Shown one piece after another: positions 7,407 to 16,282 of a stretch of DNA of 64,000 bases. Made by a program: the position numbers and the translations under genes. Within the stretch, counting starts at the first letter, position 1. Each line of letters starts with the position of its first letter. The stretch is from DTU052 sp050951725 (GTDB taxonomy: Bacteria; Bacillota; Syntrophomonadia; Syntrophomonadales; DTU052): positions 62,001 to 126,000 of the forward strand of contig JBMNJO010000024.1 in assembly GCA_050951725.1 (NCBI GenBank), in the 5' to 3' direction. The notes below the pieces were generated by a model. The model was given only the letters and a program-made list of their open reading frames with translations, had not been told where the DNA came from and did not search any database.

Positions 7407-8948
7407 ATGCAGTACGCCGCCTATTGCCGAGTCTCAACAGAAGAACAAGCCAAAGGCGAGAATATACAGGCTCAAGTATTCAATATCAACGAATACTGCT
7501 CCAGAAACAAAATTATTATCCCTAAAGAATTTTGGTACATGGATGACGGGTTCTCAGGGGCGGAGCGAATGAGGGATCGCCCCGAAGGGAACCGTCTTCT
7601 TTTAGATGTTCTTGAAGGCAAGGTTGGCCATGTTTTAATCTGGAGGGTTGACCGACTGGCCCGTGAAGATTTTGTGGCCCAAGAAATCTATCGCATACTA
7701 AAGGGTGCCGGGGTTAATTTAACCTCAATCACGGAGCCTTTTAACTATAATGAGCCGGAAGGCCAACTTATGGCAACCACATTTTCTTCTTTTGCTGCAT
7801 ATGAAAGGGCCTCTATACGGCGAAGGCTTTCAGAAGGCAAGGCCAGGCGAGCTAGGGAAGGTTATCTTCCCCAGGGGCAAATCCCCTACGGCTATGTCTC
7901 GCGTAAAAAACAGCCGGTTGAAAGTGTGCCCGAACAAGCGGAAGTAATTCGGACGATATTCCGGTTGTATGTTGAAGAAAAACTGAGCCATAAGAAGATC
8001 ATGGAGTATTTGACGACTTTCAGTATACCTTGCCCGGCTTCTGCAAAAGAAGGCTGGTATCCGTCTTCAGACGGGAGATGGTGTGAATTTTCAATCTTCG
8101 CAATCCTTAATTCCGAGTTCTATGCGACTGGTGAATACTGGTATAAGCCTCCTGGTAAAGACCGTATTATGGTGCCTGTCCCGCCCATTATTGATATAGA
8201 AACCTTTGAAAAGGCTAGACAAATAGCCCAGGCAAAAAGAGCGAACACCCCTGCACCCGGTACTTATCGGCAATACTTACTACGGGGACTCGTTTACTGC
8301 GGCGTATGCGGGGGAATGTATACCGGGACTTCCCACGAAAGAGGCAAATACTTTTACTACCGCTGCGGTAAGAAGAAGAAGTATATCGAGTGTAAAATGC
8401 CCCAGGTTCCCGCCGATATTCTTGAAGATGCCTGTTGGGACGATATTGTAAGTTTCTTTTCTGATCCCGATAAATTAGTCGAAGAAGTCTCTACACTACT
8501 TGATAAAGAGAAAAAAGAATATCGAAGTTTTGAAAAGGACTTTGAAGAAATTAAGGCTATGAAAAAAACATTAGAGCAGGAGAAGAAACGTCTAATGGAC
8601 GGGTACGCTAAGGGCCTGTACGATGAAAGCGACCTTCGGGTTGCCCTGGCTGATCGGAACCAAAGCATAAAATCTTTAGAAGATCGCAATAAAGCCTTAA
8701 AAGAGCAGCTACGGTCCCACCAAGAGACTGCTGCCGCGCTGGAAGGTATTTTCGAGATAGCCGATCAGATTCAGGCAATTATAGAGAATGCTGATGCCGA
8801 TACCAAACGGGATCTCTTTAATATGATGATTGATCGGGTGGAAATCCATCCCGACGACGGGCCAAAGGCCCTGCAATTTCGGGTTTTCTACAAGATCGAC
8901 AAGGCGGGATTAATGACTACGCGCATCGGTAGTGATCTGGTCAGATAG
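7407..8948 (+). CDS. Large serine recombinase (integrase)
   Basis: 513 residues. Order: resolvase catalytic domain (catalytic Ser10 in YCRVST, then WRVDRLARED), Recombinase domain (LPQGQIPYGYVSRKK, LYVEEKLSHKKIMEYL), zinc ribbon (CGVCGG...CGKKKKYIEC, about residues 295-330), a coiled coil rich in Glu and Lys (about 365-445) and a short C-tail. This is the architecture of phage and ICE integrases that join attP and attB without host factors. It is divergent from tnpB and reads toward a tRNA-like sequence. No partner excision gene is visible. It probably moved part of this island. Confidence 0.92.
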   Translation: MQYAAYCRVSTEEQAKGENIQAQVFNINEYCSRNKIIIPKEFWYMDDGFSGAERMRDRPEGNRLLLDVLEGKVGHVLIWRVDRLAREDFVAQEIYRILKGAGVNLTSITEPFNYNEPEGQLMATTFSSFAAYERASIRRRLSEGKARRAREGYLPQGQIPYGYVSRKKQPVESVPEQAEVIRTIFRLYVEEKLSHKKIMEYLTTFSIPCPASAKEGWYPSSDGRWCEFSIFAILNSEFYATGEYWYKPPGKDRIMVPVPPIIDIETFEKARQIAQAKRANTPAPGTYRQYLLRGLVYCGVCGGMYTGTSHERGKYFYYRCGKKKKYIECKMPQVPADILEDACWDDIVSFFSDPDKLVEEVSTLLDKEKKEYRSFEKDFEEIKAMKKTLEQEKKRLMDGYAKGLYDESDLRVALADRNQSIKSLEDRNKALKEQLRSHQETAAALEGIFEIADQIQAIIENADADTKRDLFNMMIDRVEIHPDDGPKALQFRVFYKIDKAGLMTTRIGSDLVR

Positions 8949-9235
8949 AAGGTTGCGTGTTCAAACTTATCCGTAGCCATTCTGACCCCCTCCCCTGCTC
9001 TTATTGACACCTCCAAAGCTGGAAGATTATCCAATTCGTTACCTAATTATATGTTGGAAATTAAGCCCGGGTTACAGAATAGGGCAATAAACCCCAATTT
9101 TCTCTGATTCTACGTCCAATAGATGAAGCATTCCGTCCTATTACAGGCGTTTTCCTTGGTTCTTTACTGGCTGCACAGCGATGAAATGGCCTGTAAGGCG
9201 AACGCAACCCAATCGTTCCAGCACGGAAGTCTTTT

Positions 9236-9317
9236 GCGTCAGTTAAGTCAGTGGGAGCAGGTTAGACTTATAATCCCTAACCCTCTGCCAGAGGGTTCGA
9301 CTACCTTCAAGTGGCGC
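9236..9317 (+). pseudogene. Degenerate tRNA-like sequence
   Basis: GCGTCA at 9236-9241 can pair with TGGCGC at 9312-9317 like an acceptor stem. Between them are an anticodon-loop-like ACTTATAATC (would read TAT), a hairpin CCCTCT/AGAGGG and a T-loop-like GGTTCGACT. D-arm and anticodon stem do not fold properly, so a working tRNA is unlikely. It may be a remnant or an integration site left by the nearby recombinase, and it overlaps the end of the next gene by about 10 bp. Confidence 0.3.
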
Positions 9318-9513
9318 ATTTTATGGCCAGTAATCTGGACAGTTTGTTGATGTTTTCAAGACCTCGGATTGCGATTTCCCCCAAGATTCGTTGCACTTCA
9401 GGATCACTGGTCTCCTGGCTAAAACGGCTTACCTGTTCGTTAAATTCCCTCTGTGAGTTAATCAACTTTCTAACCCGGTCCCTGACTTGGTTCCGATCAT
9501 TCTGCCCATTCAA
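9307..9513 (-). CDS. Small helical protein, unknown function
   Basis: 68 residues from TTG behind GGGAGGA with an 8-nt gap. The whole chain looks alpha-helical and strongly charged (DRVRKLINSQREFNEQVSRF, LGEIAIRGLENINKL). No signal peptide, metal site or known motif. It follows the SPOCS-like gene on the same strand, and a hairpin terminator separates them. I do not recognise the family. Confidence 0.6.
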   Translation of the reverse strand: MNGQNDRNQVRDRVRKLINSQREFNEQVSRFSQETSDPEVQRILGEIAIRGLENINKLSRLLAIKCAT

Positions 9514-9577
9514 AAACTCATTCCTCCCAGGCTAACAGGGGAGACTTGCCCAAGTCCCCCCCTTTTTCCTTAAACAA

Positions 9578-9599
9578 ATGCCCGGCTAATGCCAGGCAT
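9578..9599 (-). terminator. Terminator after the SPOCS-like gene
   Basis: Arms ATGCCTGGC and GCCGGGCAT (minus strand, one G-T pair) with an ATTA loop, followed by TTGTTT. It starts 7 bp past the stop codon of the gene at 9606. Confidence 0.6.
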
Positions 9600-9605
9600 A
9601 GGGGG

Positions 9606-10172
9606 TTAGCAATCGTCGGGGTCGAGTTCGGCAAACACCACTATGTCGTGGAACTTCGTGAGTTTGTCGATGATGTCAACAAATACCTTAAGCAAGATAC
9701 AGGTTCCAGGTATGGGGGTGACTACGAAACAGGGGCTGTTGGGATCCTCACAGTTGCCCAGGATCTCTCCTTCGAAACTCCAGTTCTTCAGGATTATCTG
9801 GGATCTTTCAACCTCTTCCTTGAACTCTTGCGGGCTCAAGGGGGGATTGAACTCATCCAGGGGTATACTCTTGCTGAAATTGAACCCTTCAAGGGTTACG
9901 ATTTCAAAAACACCTGGGTCTTCACCTACTACTACAATCAGTATTACATTGAATGCCAGACTTACTTTCACTCTATGGTTGCCGACAAAGGTTTCCTCCG
10001 CCGAAATTAACTGAACCTTAATATCGTCAATCTGGGTGATTCTTCCTCCGACATCCTCGGCTGGGATACAGATGATTTCATCGAGAACTTTTTCCTGGCG
10101 CTGAATATTCTTGGCTTTGACAACCTCTGCAAAAAGATCAAGCCGGCACGGGTATTCACAAATCAGTCCCAT
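9606..10172 (-). CDS. SPOCS/DUF3794-like protein, possibly spore coat
   Basis: 188 residues from an ATG behind GGAGGGAAGAAG. It lacks a signal peptide. The stretch KVLDEIICIPAEDVGG through VKVSLAFNVILIVVVG resembles the repeated unit of SPOCS (DUF3794) domains seen in SipL and spore coat morphogenesis proteins, with a second copy-like region toward the C-terminus (IDKLTKFHDIVVFAELD). Three Cys lie near the middle and end. I infer a role in the spore surface, consistent with the glycosyltransferases next door. The family call is tentative. Confidence 0.5.
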   Translation of the reverse strand: MGLICEYPCRLDLFAEVVKAKNIQRQEKVLDEIICIPAEDVGGRITQIDDIKVQLISAEETFVGNHRVKVSLAFNVILIVVVGEDPGVFEIVTLEGFNFSKSIPLDEFNPPLSPQEFKEEVERSQIILKNWSFEGEILGNCEDPNSPCFVVTPIPGTCILLKVFVDIIDKLTKFHDIVVFAELDPDDC

Positions 10173-10328
10173 TCTTCTTCCCTCCTTTTACTTTGAAATC
10201 CTAGACCTCCTTACGGCTTCGTTGGGGAGGGAAACCCTTTTCTGTTCGAATTTCTAGGATATATTATGAAAGGCAGGAATGAAGTGTGCTTAGGTTGCAC
10301 CTCCTTCTTTTAAAAAAGCCACCGTTTA

Positions 10329-11033
10329 TTATTCTTTTGTATATCCTGCTTTGAGCATTACATGAGCGCATTCGAGCCCGGTGTGGCACCAGATACCGAT
10401 ACCTTTGGCCCGAGCGTCTTCGCAAAAACCGACATCCTCTCCCTGGCGGTGAAGGTGATACCTTACCTTACTTTTCTCGATTACCGACCGCTGAATCAGA
10501 TAAGCAGCTCCGGTGCAGTCAACGGGGATCAGGCGGCCTCTGGGAAAATCCTGAATGGGCCGGTAATGGTCCCCGTGCAGCTTCATTATGTTGTAATATC
10601 CAAGTTCACCAAGATGATGGTCATTGCGCACCAGCAATGAAACTACTGGCTGGCCTGATTTGACCAGCTCCTTCAGGCTCCCCGGTGTTACCAGGATATC
10701 GCTGTCAACCGAAAACAGATAACTGCATTTGGTCTCCAGAAATATTTCCAGGAAAAGATTTCGCAAGACCACCAGATTGCCGATATTGTAGGCTCCCCGT
10801 GAGGATTTATGACGATTGCCCATATTCTTAAGGGCAATATGCACGGGCGAGGTTGATTGGCGGGCAAAATCCTGGAGGATAGTCAGGGTGTCGTCGGTGC
10901 TGTCATTGACAATGAAGGCATATTCAACCTGGTTCTGCGGATAATCCAAACCTGACAGGCACTCCAGATACCGAGGCAGTACCCATCCCCTGTCCCGGAC
11001 CGGACACCCGATTAAAACCCGGTCTGGCTGCAT
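10329..11033 (-). CDS. Family 2 glycosyltransferase
   Basis: 234 residues. The N-terminus MQPDRVLIGCPVRDRGWVLPRYLE begins a GT-A fold. AFIVNDSTDDT is the nucleotide-sugar loop and SVDSDI is the DxD-type metal site near residue 125. The C-terminal CHTGLECAHVM segment with HRQGEDVGFCEDARAKG is the acceptor-side ED motif seen in GT2 proteins. It transfers a sugar from a nucleotide donor to an unknown acceptor in the cytoplasm. It is transcribed away from the four glycosyltransferase genes that follow, from a shared 347-bp intergenic region. Confidence 0.85.
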   Translation of the reverse strand: MQPDRVLIGCPVRDRGWVLPRYLECLSGLDYPQNQVEYAFIVNDSTDDTLTILQDFARQSTSPVHIALKNMGNRHKSSRGAYNIGNLVVLRNLFLEIFLETKCSYLFSVDSDILVTPGSLKELVKSGQPVVSLLVRNDHHLGELGYYNIMKLHGDHYRPIQDFPRGRLIPVDCTGAAYLIQRSVIEKSKVRYHLHRQGEDVGFCEDARAKGIGIWCHTGLECAHVMLKAGYTKE

Positions 11034-11380
11034 AAAAGTATCATCTCCAAAATCGGTATATGAACATTGCTACTATTTCTTATGCATTAGATGATTAAAA
11101 GGACTCAACTTCAAAAAGAACTTCTTTTATTTACACAGGTTTTTGAGGTGAGATATTTGGTTGATCCGCCAGTTGCCTAACGCCTTTGAACACTCTTCAT
11201 GCTTCAAAGCAGGGGATTTCGTTTCATTTACAGCCAACGCTGCCATGTCTCCCGAAGTGTTATGCCTCCAGTGTCAAAACCAGATTCGCCGCTGTATTAT
11301 GATTAGTAGTCAACCGCCTGTAATTTTCAGTTAATGGCTTGGTCAAGTATCATTAGGCGGGATATTGGGGAGGAAATCCT
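11034..11380. promoter_or_regulatory. Divergent intergenic region between glycosyltransferases
   Basis: The 347 bp between two divergent genes must hold promoters for both. I see the ribosome site GGGGAGGAAA at 11367-11376 but no clear -35/-10 pairs or riboswitch. Confidence 0.35.
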
Positions 11381-12352
11381 TTGAGGGTTCTATTCACTAA
11401 TGAAGCCCCCTTGATTAAATATGGGCTGGCCGAAGGCTTTCGCCAGATTGGTTGTCAGGCCAAGGTGATTCAGGGTGAAGGCGAACGGCTCTGGGGAGGC
11501 CTGCCGATAAAGGAACAGCGGCGCCGCCTGCTGTCAGCCATCCGGGAATTCAAGCCGGATTTCATTTTTACTGAGGGTTATCCGGGATTTGACGGGCCAA
11601 CTGTTTGCCGGACCGTTCGCGACCTTTCGATACCTCATTTATACTGGGCGATTGAGGACCCGGTTTCCACTGATTACCTCTCAATGACCTACGCCCCCCT
11701 GGTAGATTACGTTTTCACAACTACCGCCGAGTGTGTACCCAGGTATGAGGCCCTGGGAAAGGGCTCTGAGGTGCTGTTATTTGCATGTAATCCCGAATAC
11801 CATTACTACACTGGCCTGCGTACTGAATACCTGTACGATATGATACTGGTGGCAACAAATTATGACTCCCGCTATCAGGAAACCCAGTGGTTTATCATGC
11901 CTCTGGTCGAGCGCGGCTATTCCATTAAGATTTGGGGGCAATACTGGGATGACCCCAGGCTGCCAGTCAATCTTTTGTCCTACCCCTGGGTTTATGGTGG
12001 TCTGCTCCCTTACGAACAATTATCCTATGCTTACAGTTCCGCCAAGATCGTGTTAGGAGTAAACTGCGATGATACATCCATCACCCAGACCTCAATGCGC
12101 CCATTCGAGGCTCTTGGATGCGGAGGCGGCCTCTACCTGGGCCATTACACCAAAGCTCAGGAATCATTATTCGGGGGCTTGATCTTCCAGGTGAGAAACA
12201 CTGAACAAACTCTGGATGCGGTCAACACCATTCTCAGCATGCATGAGAATGAACGCCGCGAAAGAGCATTGCAGGCCCAACGGTACGTCTACGAAAACCA
12301 CACATATCAACTCCGGGCGGAACAAATCCTCAAGGCCTTCGGCCGGCTCTAA
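11381..12352 (+). CDS. CgeB-like glycosyltransferase
   Basis: 323 residues from TTG behind GGGGAGGAAA. The order is an N-terminal Rossmann half (RVLFTNEAPLIKYGLAEGFRQ, FIFTEGYPGFDG, HLYWAIEDP) and a GT-B C-terminal half (SYAYSSAKIVLGVN, SMRPFEALGCGG, RYVYENHTYQLRAEQIL). This matches the CgeB/DUF3880 plus Glyco_trans_1_2 group; CgeB proteins modify the spore outer surface in bacilli. It is a paralogue of the gene at 13396: both share the FxALGCG segment and the NHTYxxRA tail. Acceptor and sugar are unknown. Confidence 0.8.
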   Translation: MRVLFTNEAPLIKYGLAEGFRQIGCQAKVIQGEGERLWGGLPIKEQRRRLLSAIREFKPDFIFTEGYPGFDGPTVCRTVRDLSIPHLYWAIEDPVSTDYLSMTYAPLVDYVFTTTAECVPRYEALGKGSEVLLFACNPEYHYYTGLRTEYLYDMILVATNYDSRYQETQWFIMPLVERGYSIKIWGQYWDDPRLPVNLLSYPWVYGGLLPYEQLSYAYSSAKIVLGVNCDDTSITQTSMRPFEALGCGGGLYLGHYTKAQESLFGGLIFQVRNTEQTLDAVNTILSMHENERRERALQAQRYVYENHTYQLRAEQILKAFGRL

Positions 12353-12380
12353 GTCCCGAAGGGCTTCATCAGGGTCGAAT

Positions 12381-12535
12381 CTATTTCGGGGACACCATAC
12401 GTATTTGGGGATACCGCCTTTCTATTTCGGGGACGCCATACTAAATTTTATTTGGGGACACCACCTAACCATTTGCCCGGTCAAGGCAGGGCAAATGGTT
12501 TAGTATGGTGTCTTTGAAACAGGCCTGTCCCCCAA
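12381..12535. repeat. Clustered GGGGAYRCC repeats with a hairpin
   Basis: Four short direct repeats of the form TATTT(C)GGGGAYRCC start at 12382, 12402, 12423 and 12449. They lead into a 12-bp perfect inverted repeat (AACCATTTGCCC at 12467-12478, GGGCAAATGGTT at 12489-12500). An inverted partner of the repeat (AGTATGGTGTC, 12502-12512) and CCTGTCCCC follow. The layout resembles a REP/RAYT-type palindromic element or nested insertions of one. It occupies the gap between two glycosyltransferase genes. Confidence 0.6.
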
Positions 12536-12673
12536 TAGAGCATGGCATACCGAAACAAAGCAGACACTCCTGTTTGCTTTTCCTCCTTCTATGCCTGCCG
12601 TAACCTTCCACCACTCCTAACCATATACTGAGGTTACCAGCAAATTCCAACTACAGCTCTCGAGGTGACCGCT

Positions 12674-13372
12674 TTGAGTGTTCTTTTGCATCCTGGGGAC
12701 TACGCTTCGGCTGCAGAGATTGTCGACCGGATTAGCTATTCTCTGTCTTCAGGTCGAGCCTTTTCTTTGATCCGGCTTGGCGATGGGGAACTGATGGTTT
12801 TGGCCCAGGAGCTGGTCTACAGTCTGGATTGGATAAAGCACAATGTGCCCTGGGGTGGGAGTAATTCTTACTGTGGGGTGAGACTCCCCAATCTGGAATT
12901 AAGGGACCGTATGATTGAAGCTATAACCAAAGCGGATATGGTCGGTGTATTTGCGGACGACGAATTTACTCACCAGGTATTCAGCGTACTTGGAATCCAA
13001 CCCCGATCAATCTGTTATGCCTTTGAAAATGTATACCTGCCCATGTATAAACCCTTTGTTGACCTGATTCGCCAATACCCACCTCTGCTGGTAGGACGCC
13101 CGGCTGAGCAGTTCGCCCGTTATCTGTATGACAAACTTGGCGTGGTGATTCCAGGTACTGTTGCCATCGATGGGTATGAGGAGATTGATACCTGTATAGA
13201 AGCAATGGCCCGGATAGGTCATGAATGGTCACTGGTTTCCGCCGGGTGTAATGCGACGGTAATCTGCACCACTATGGCTGAGCAATTCGGTAAGGTTGCC
13301 ATTGACTTTGGCCACGCTCCCGATAATGCTATGTCGCCTGATTACCCGGGCTACTGGCTGAATGTTGATTAA
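12674..13372 (+). CDS. GT-D fold glycosyltransferase (DUF1792-like)
   Basis: 232 residues. I choose TTG 12674 behind GAGGTGA (5-nt gap) over the in-frame GTG at 12665, which lies inside that site. SLIRLGDGELMVL near residue 36 matches the DGE motif of the DUF1792/GT-D group, described as sugar transferases acting on serine-rich surface proteins in streptococci. Later motifs VGVFADDEF and SAGCNATVIC fit the same fold. It lies between two CgeB-like genes, so it probably works on the same glycan. Confidence 0.7.
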   Translation: MSVLLHPGDYASAAEIVDRISYSLSSGRAFSLIRLGDGELMVLAQELVYSLDWIKHNVPWGGSNSYCGVRLPNLELRDRMIEAITKADMVGVFADDEFTHQVFSVLGIQPRSICYAFENVYLPMYKPFVDLIRQYPPLLVGRPAEQFARYLYDKLGVVIPGTVAIDGYEEIDTCIEAMARIGHEWSLVSAGCNATVICTTMAEQFGKVAIDFGHAPDNAMSPDYPGYWLNVD

Positions 13373-13395
13373 ATCTTAAGGAAGAGGTGTTTCAG

Positions 13396-14472
13396 TTGAG
13401 ATTCCTGTTCACCGACACAAATCCCATGATAACTCACGGTCTGGGCAGGGCCCTGACTGAACTGGGCGAAACGGTTAAAATAATTGATTTAGGTTACCTT
13501 TCCCGCCAGGATCCGAATTCTCTGGAGCATATAGTTTCCTCTTTCAATCCTGACTACGTATGCTCTCAAGGCGGCTGGGGCAGTTTGGGCAAAATAATCT
13601 TTCCCGTCCTCCGCCGTTACGGAATCCCTCATATTTTTTGGGCCAGTGAAGATCCCCTGTTTTTTGAGAATCTGTCACTGCCAATGGCTAAAAACTCACG
13701 GCATGTCTTCACTACAGCTGAAGAATGCATAGATAAATACCGTTCCCATGGGATTGCGGCTCATTTAATGCTATTTGCCTGCACACCTTCATTTCATCAC
13801 CAGGTAGATCCGGACCCCCGCTTTAACCATGACTGCATATTTATTGGCAACAATTACAGCCAATTCCCGGCCCGGCTTAAAGGCATGGAGATTATCCTGC
13901 GACCGCTGATTGAAAGGGGTTTTGATCTAAAGGTTTATGGCCTTGATTGGTGGCTCAACCGCGAGAACCGTTTTTTTATAGAGCCAAATATCTATGGAGG
14001 CGGGTTGAGTTATGAAGAAATGCGAACTGCCTATTCCTCAGCCAAAATTGTACTGGGATTACACTCCGTCGACACCTCCCCGACCATGATGAGTATGAGG
14101 ACCTTTGATGTCCTGGGTTGCGGAGCCTTCTACCTGACCCAGTGGACACCGGCTATTGAAAATCTTTTTTCCAATCACGAACACCTGGTCTGGTCCAAGT
14201 CGCCCCAGGAAACAGTGGATCTGGTGAATTATTATCTGGCCAGACCCGAAGAAAGGCAACGGATTGCGCGCAATGGTCAAGCCATGGTGTATGCCAATCA
14301 CACCTATCACCACCGGGCCAAGGATTTTCTGAACATCCTTAAAACCCCGGTTCCAACTATTAAATCTGATTCCCATTATTACTATTCGGTTGATGAACAT
14401 TCCAACCGGAGGTGGCATGCTATGAAGGTCAAAAGAGTATCTATCAGGGCGGGCAAGACCCAATACACTTAG
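13396..14472 (+). CDS. CgeB-like glycosyltransferase, second copy
   Basis: 358 residues from TTG 13396 behind GGAAGAGGTG. The in-frame GTG at 13387 overlaps that site and is less likely. The two-lobed GT-B layout is like the gene at 11381 (RFLFTDTNPMITHGLGRAL, HIFWASEDP, AYSSAKIVLGLH, TFDVLGCGAF, NHTYHHRAKDFL), so the two arose by duplication. The last 35 residues are basic and aromatic and are absent from the first copy. Twenty-four bp after the GT-D gene, in the same operon. Confidence 0.8.
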   Translation: MRFLFTDTNPMITHGLGRALTELGETVKIIDLGYLSRQDPNSLEHIVSSFNPDYVCSQGGWGSLGKIIFPVLRRYGIPHIFWASEDPLFFENLSLPMAKNSRHVFTTAEECIDKYRSHGIAAHLMLFACTPSFHHQVDPDPRFNHDCIFIGNNYSQFPARLKGMEIILRPLIERGFDLKVYGLDWWLNRENRFFIEPNIYGGGLSYEEMRTAYSSAKIVLGLHSVDTSPTMMSMRTFDVLGCGAFYLTQWTPAIENLFSNHEHLVWSKSPQETVDLVNYYLARPEERQRIARNGQAMVYANHTYHHRAKDFLNILKTPVPTIKSDSHYYYSVDEHSNRRWHAMKVKRVSIRAGKTQYT

Positions 14473-14595
14473 AATTATTCACCTTCCCAAATGCCTGCGA
14501 ATAGACTGTGATGAGATGTTAAATCCAGCAGTATTGCCTCTGTGATGAAAAAATTACGGTCAGCATCTCCAATACGGACTTGGGGAGGAGAACCC

Positions 14596-15834
14596 ATGAG
14601 CTATACCATCCTGTATCCCCCGACCATTGATTTTGATTGGTTGGTTCAGCGGCCTCAGCAACTGATGCAGGCCTTTGCCTCCTTGGGCGTCAAGGTCTTA
14701 TATATGAACCCCGGCACCCAAGCACCGCACAAGCGAGGGGTTACCCGGATATCCAATAATCTATGGCTCCTGAACAAGGTAGATCCTAAGGTATACTTAA
14801 AACAGCGTCCCATCTTCTATTTCAGCTCACCGGCTCATGTGGATCTGATACCCCGCTACAATCCGGCCCTGGTGGTTTTTGACTACCTTGATGAACCAGT
14901 GGAAGAGTTTGGTTCCCTGGCACCTTACTTGCGCAGAGCATTGACCTCGGCTGATCTGGTGGTAACTGCCTCGGAACGGCTGTACCGTGACAGCCTGACC
15001 GTAAATCCCAATACCATTCTGGTCCCCAATGGATGTGACTTTGATCATTTTGCCCGGGCCCAACACCGTAATCTGCCGGTTCCGGATGATGTGAAAGGCC
15101 TGAGGCCGCCTATAGTTGGCTATCATGGTGCCATAGCCACCTGGCTTAATTTCGACCTGATAGTAAGAGTGGCTGACAGTCTTCCTAACGGTCACGTTGT
15201 TATGGTAGGACCATTGTACAACCTGACAAATGTGCCCCGGCGTCCAAATCTTCACTGGCTGGGGTACAAGAGGTTTGAGCTGCTGCCCAACTATACCCAG
15301 CTTTTTGATGCCGCCATCATACCCTTTCGGGTCTCCCAAATGACCGAGGCGGTTAATCCAATTAAAATGTGGGAATACATGGCAGCTGGAACACCGGTAG
15401 TAACCACCGCCCTGCCCGAAGCGCGGGGTATCCCGGAAATCTACTGCTCGGAAAATGACGACCAGTTCATCGCCAACATACGCCAGGCACTCAATGAAGA
15501 CCCGCATCAGTTTCGCCAGGCCAGAATATCACTTGCCCAGAGGAACACCTGGTTGGCAAGAGCCCAACAGATACTACAGTCAATAGAACGCACCATGGGG
15601 TCTGTACGCAGGTTGAGCAATATACCGATTTCAGGTTTCCGGCACGCTCCCCTGGAATTTGCATCATCACCTGTATTCCGGCGGGGGAATAGAATAGTAA
15701 TCAGGGTACGCAGCATTAACAGCGGTATCCGCGAAATGCCTCCCATAACGGAGAGGTTCCGGCGATTCGGAACCTCACTGAATTACGGCAAATTCACAAT
15801 GGTAATCAAAAAGCCCCTGGTGATATCAGTTTAA
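14596..15834 (+). CDS. GT4-type glycosyltransferase with C-terminal extension
   Basis: 412 residues from ATG 14596 behind GGGGAGGAG. GT-B fold: N-lobe (RPQQLMQAFASLGVKVLYMNP, VVFDYLDEP, VTASERLYRDS), linker VPNGCDFDHF, and C-lobe with VGYHGAIATWLNF, NLHWLGYKRFELLPNY, the donor-binding NPIKMWEYMAAGTPVVTTALPE block and a Glu at the usual E-x7-E place. About 70 extra basic residues follow the last helix and match nothing I know. It closes the glycosyltransferase run; a hairpin facing the other strand follows. Confidence 0.85.
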   Translation: MSYTILYPPTIDFDWLVQRPQQLMQAFASLGVKVLYMNPGTQAPHKRGVTRISNNLWLLNKVDPKVYLKQRPIFYFSSPAHVDLIPRYNPALVVFDYLDEPVEEFGSLAPYLRRALTSADLVVTASERLYRDSLTVNPNTILVPNGCDFDHFARAQHRNLPVPDDVKGLRPPIVGYHGAIATWLNFDLIVRVADSLPNGHVVMVGPLYNLTNVPRRPNLHWLGYKRFELLPNYTQLFDAAIIPFRVSQMTEAVNPIKMWEYMAAGTPVVTTALPEARGIPEIYCSENDDQFIANIRQALNEDPHQFRQARISLAQRNTWLARAQQILQSIERTMGSVRRLSNIPISGFRHAPLEFASSPVFRRGNRIVIRVRSINSGIREMPPITERFRRFGTSLNYGKFTMVIKKPLVISV

Positions 15835-15866
15835 CGCAGCAGTTCCTTATACCTGTGCACTGGCGC

Positions 15867-15890
15867 AAAAAAAAACCGCTGGAAGCGGTT
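15867..15890 (-). terminator. Terminator of veg
   Basis: Stem AACCGCT/AGCGGTT with a TCC loop, followed on the minus strand by eight T. The veg stop codon TAA forms the start of this structure. Confidence 0.85.
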
Positions 15891-16164
15891 ATTTGTGACC
15901 ACTAACTATTTTAATCTCTTCGTCCTGGTCATAGACGAATAATTCTACTGTTTCGGTTAATACATCAGCGTAGCTGTATGACACTCTTCTCTCTACTTTA
16001 CGCTCGTTTATCTTGATAATAAAGATGTTTGGGTAGGTGGACTCCAGGACACCTTCTCGCTCTATGATACGGTTCCTTCCCCGGTTGGCCTTCAATCTTA
16101 TGCGGCTGCCAACAAAAGAATCGAGGTCCTCCTTAATCTGTGAGATCGGCCTGGGAGAATCCAA
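15889..16164 (-). CDS. veg: Veg protein
   Basis: 91 residues. I use TTG 16164 behind AAGGTGA (5-nt gap); a GTG three codons upstream lies inside that site. The core (GSRIRLKANRGRNRIIEREG, then TYPNIFIIKI and RRVSYSYADVLTETVEL) matches Veg/DUF1021, which in Bacillus stimulates biofilm matrix genes and lies between yabG and sspF after ksgA. Here it is two genes after ksgA, the same neighbourhood. It has strong tandem promoters like its Bacillus counterpart. Confidence 0.92.
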   Translation of the reverse strand: MDSPRPISQIKEDLDSFVGSRIRLKANRGRNRIIEREGVLESTYPNIFIIKINERKVERRVSYSYADVLTETVELFVYDQDEEIKIVSGHK

Positions 16165-16197
16165 ACATATCACCTTCTTTATTCATTTTTCTAATCA

Positions 16198-16267
16198 ATT
16201 GTATAATAATTAAGGACCAAAAGTCAAGTCAACGTAATATTTTATATAATAGTTTTTCGGTTGTCAA
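16198..16267 (-). promoter_or_regulatory. Tandem promoters of veg
   Basis: On the minus strand: TTGACA (16262-16267), 17-bp spacer, TAAAAT (16239-16244); and TTGACT (16222-16227), 18-bp spacer, TACAAT (16198-16203). Both are close to the sigma-A consensus in AT-rich surroundings, just upstream of the veg ribosome site. Confidence 0.65.
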
Positions 16268-16282
16268 TGATATAATGTCCCT

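Noticed and set aside
9538..9565. GGGGAGACTTG/CAAGTCCCC hairpin with T-tract on the plus strand
   Set aside because: It has the form of a terminator, but no plus-strand transcript is expected here; left unassigned.
14827..15507. 226-codon minus-strand frame
   Set aside because: Antisense to the GT4 gene; composition is not protein-like.
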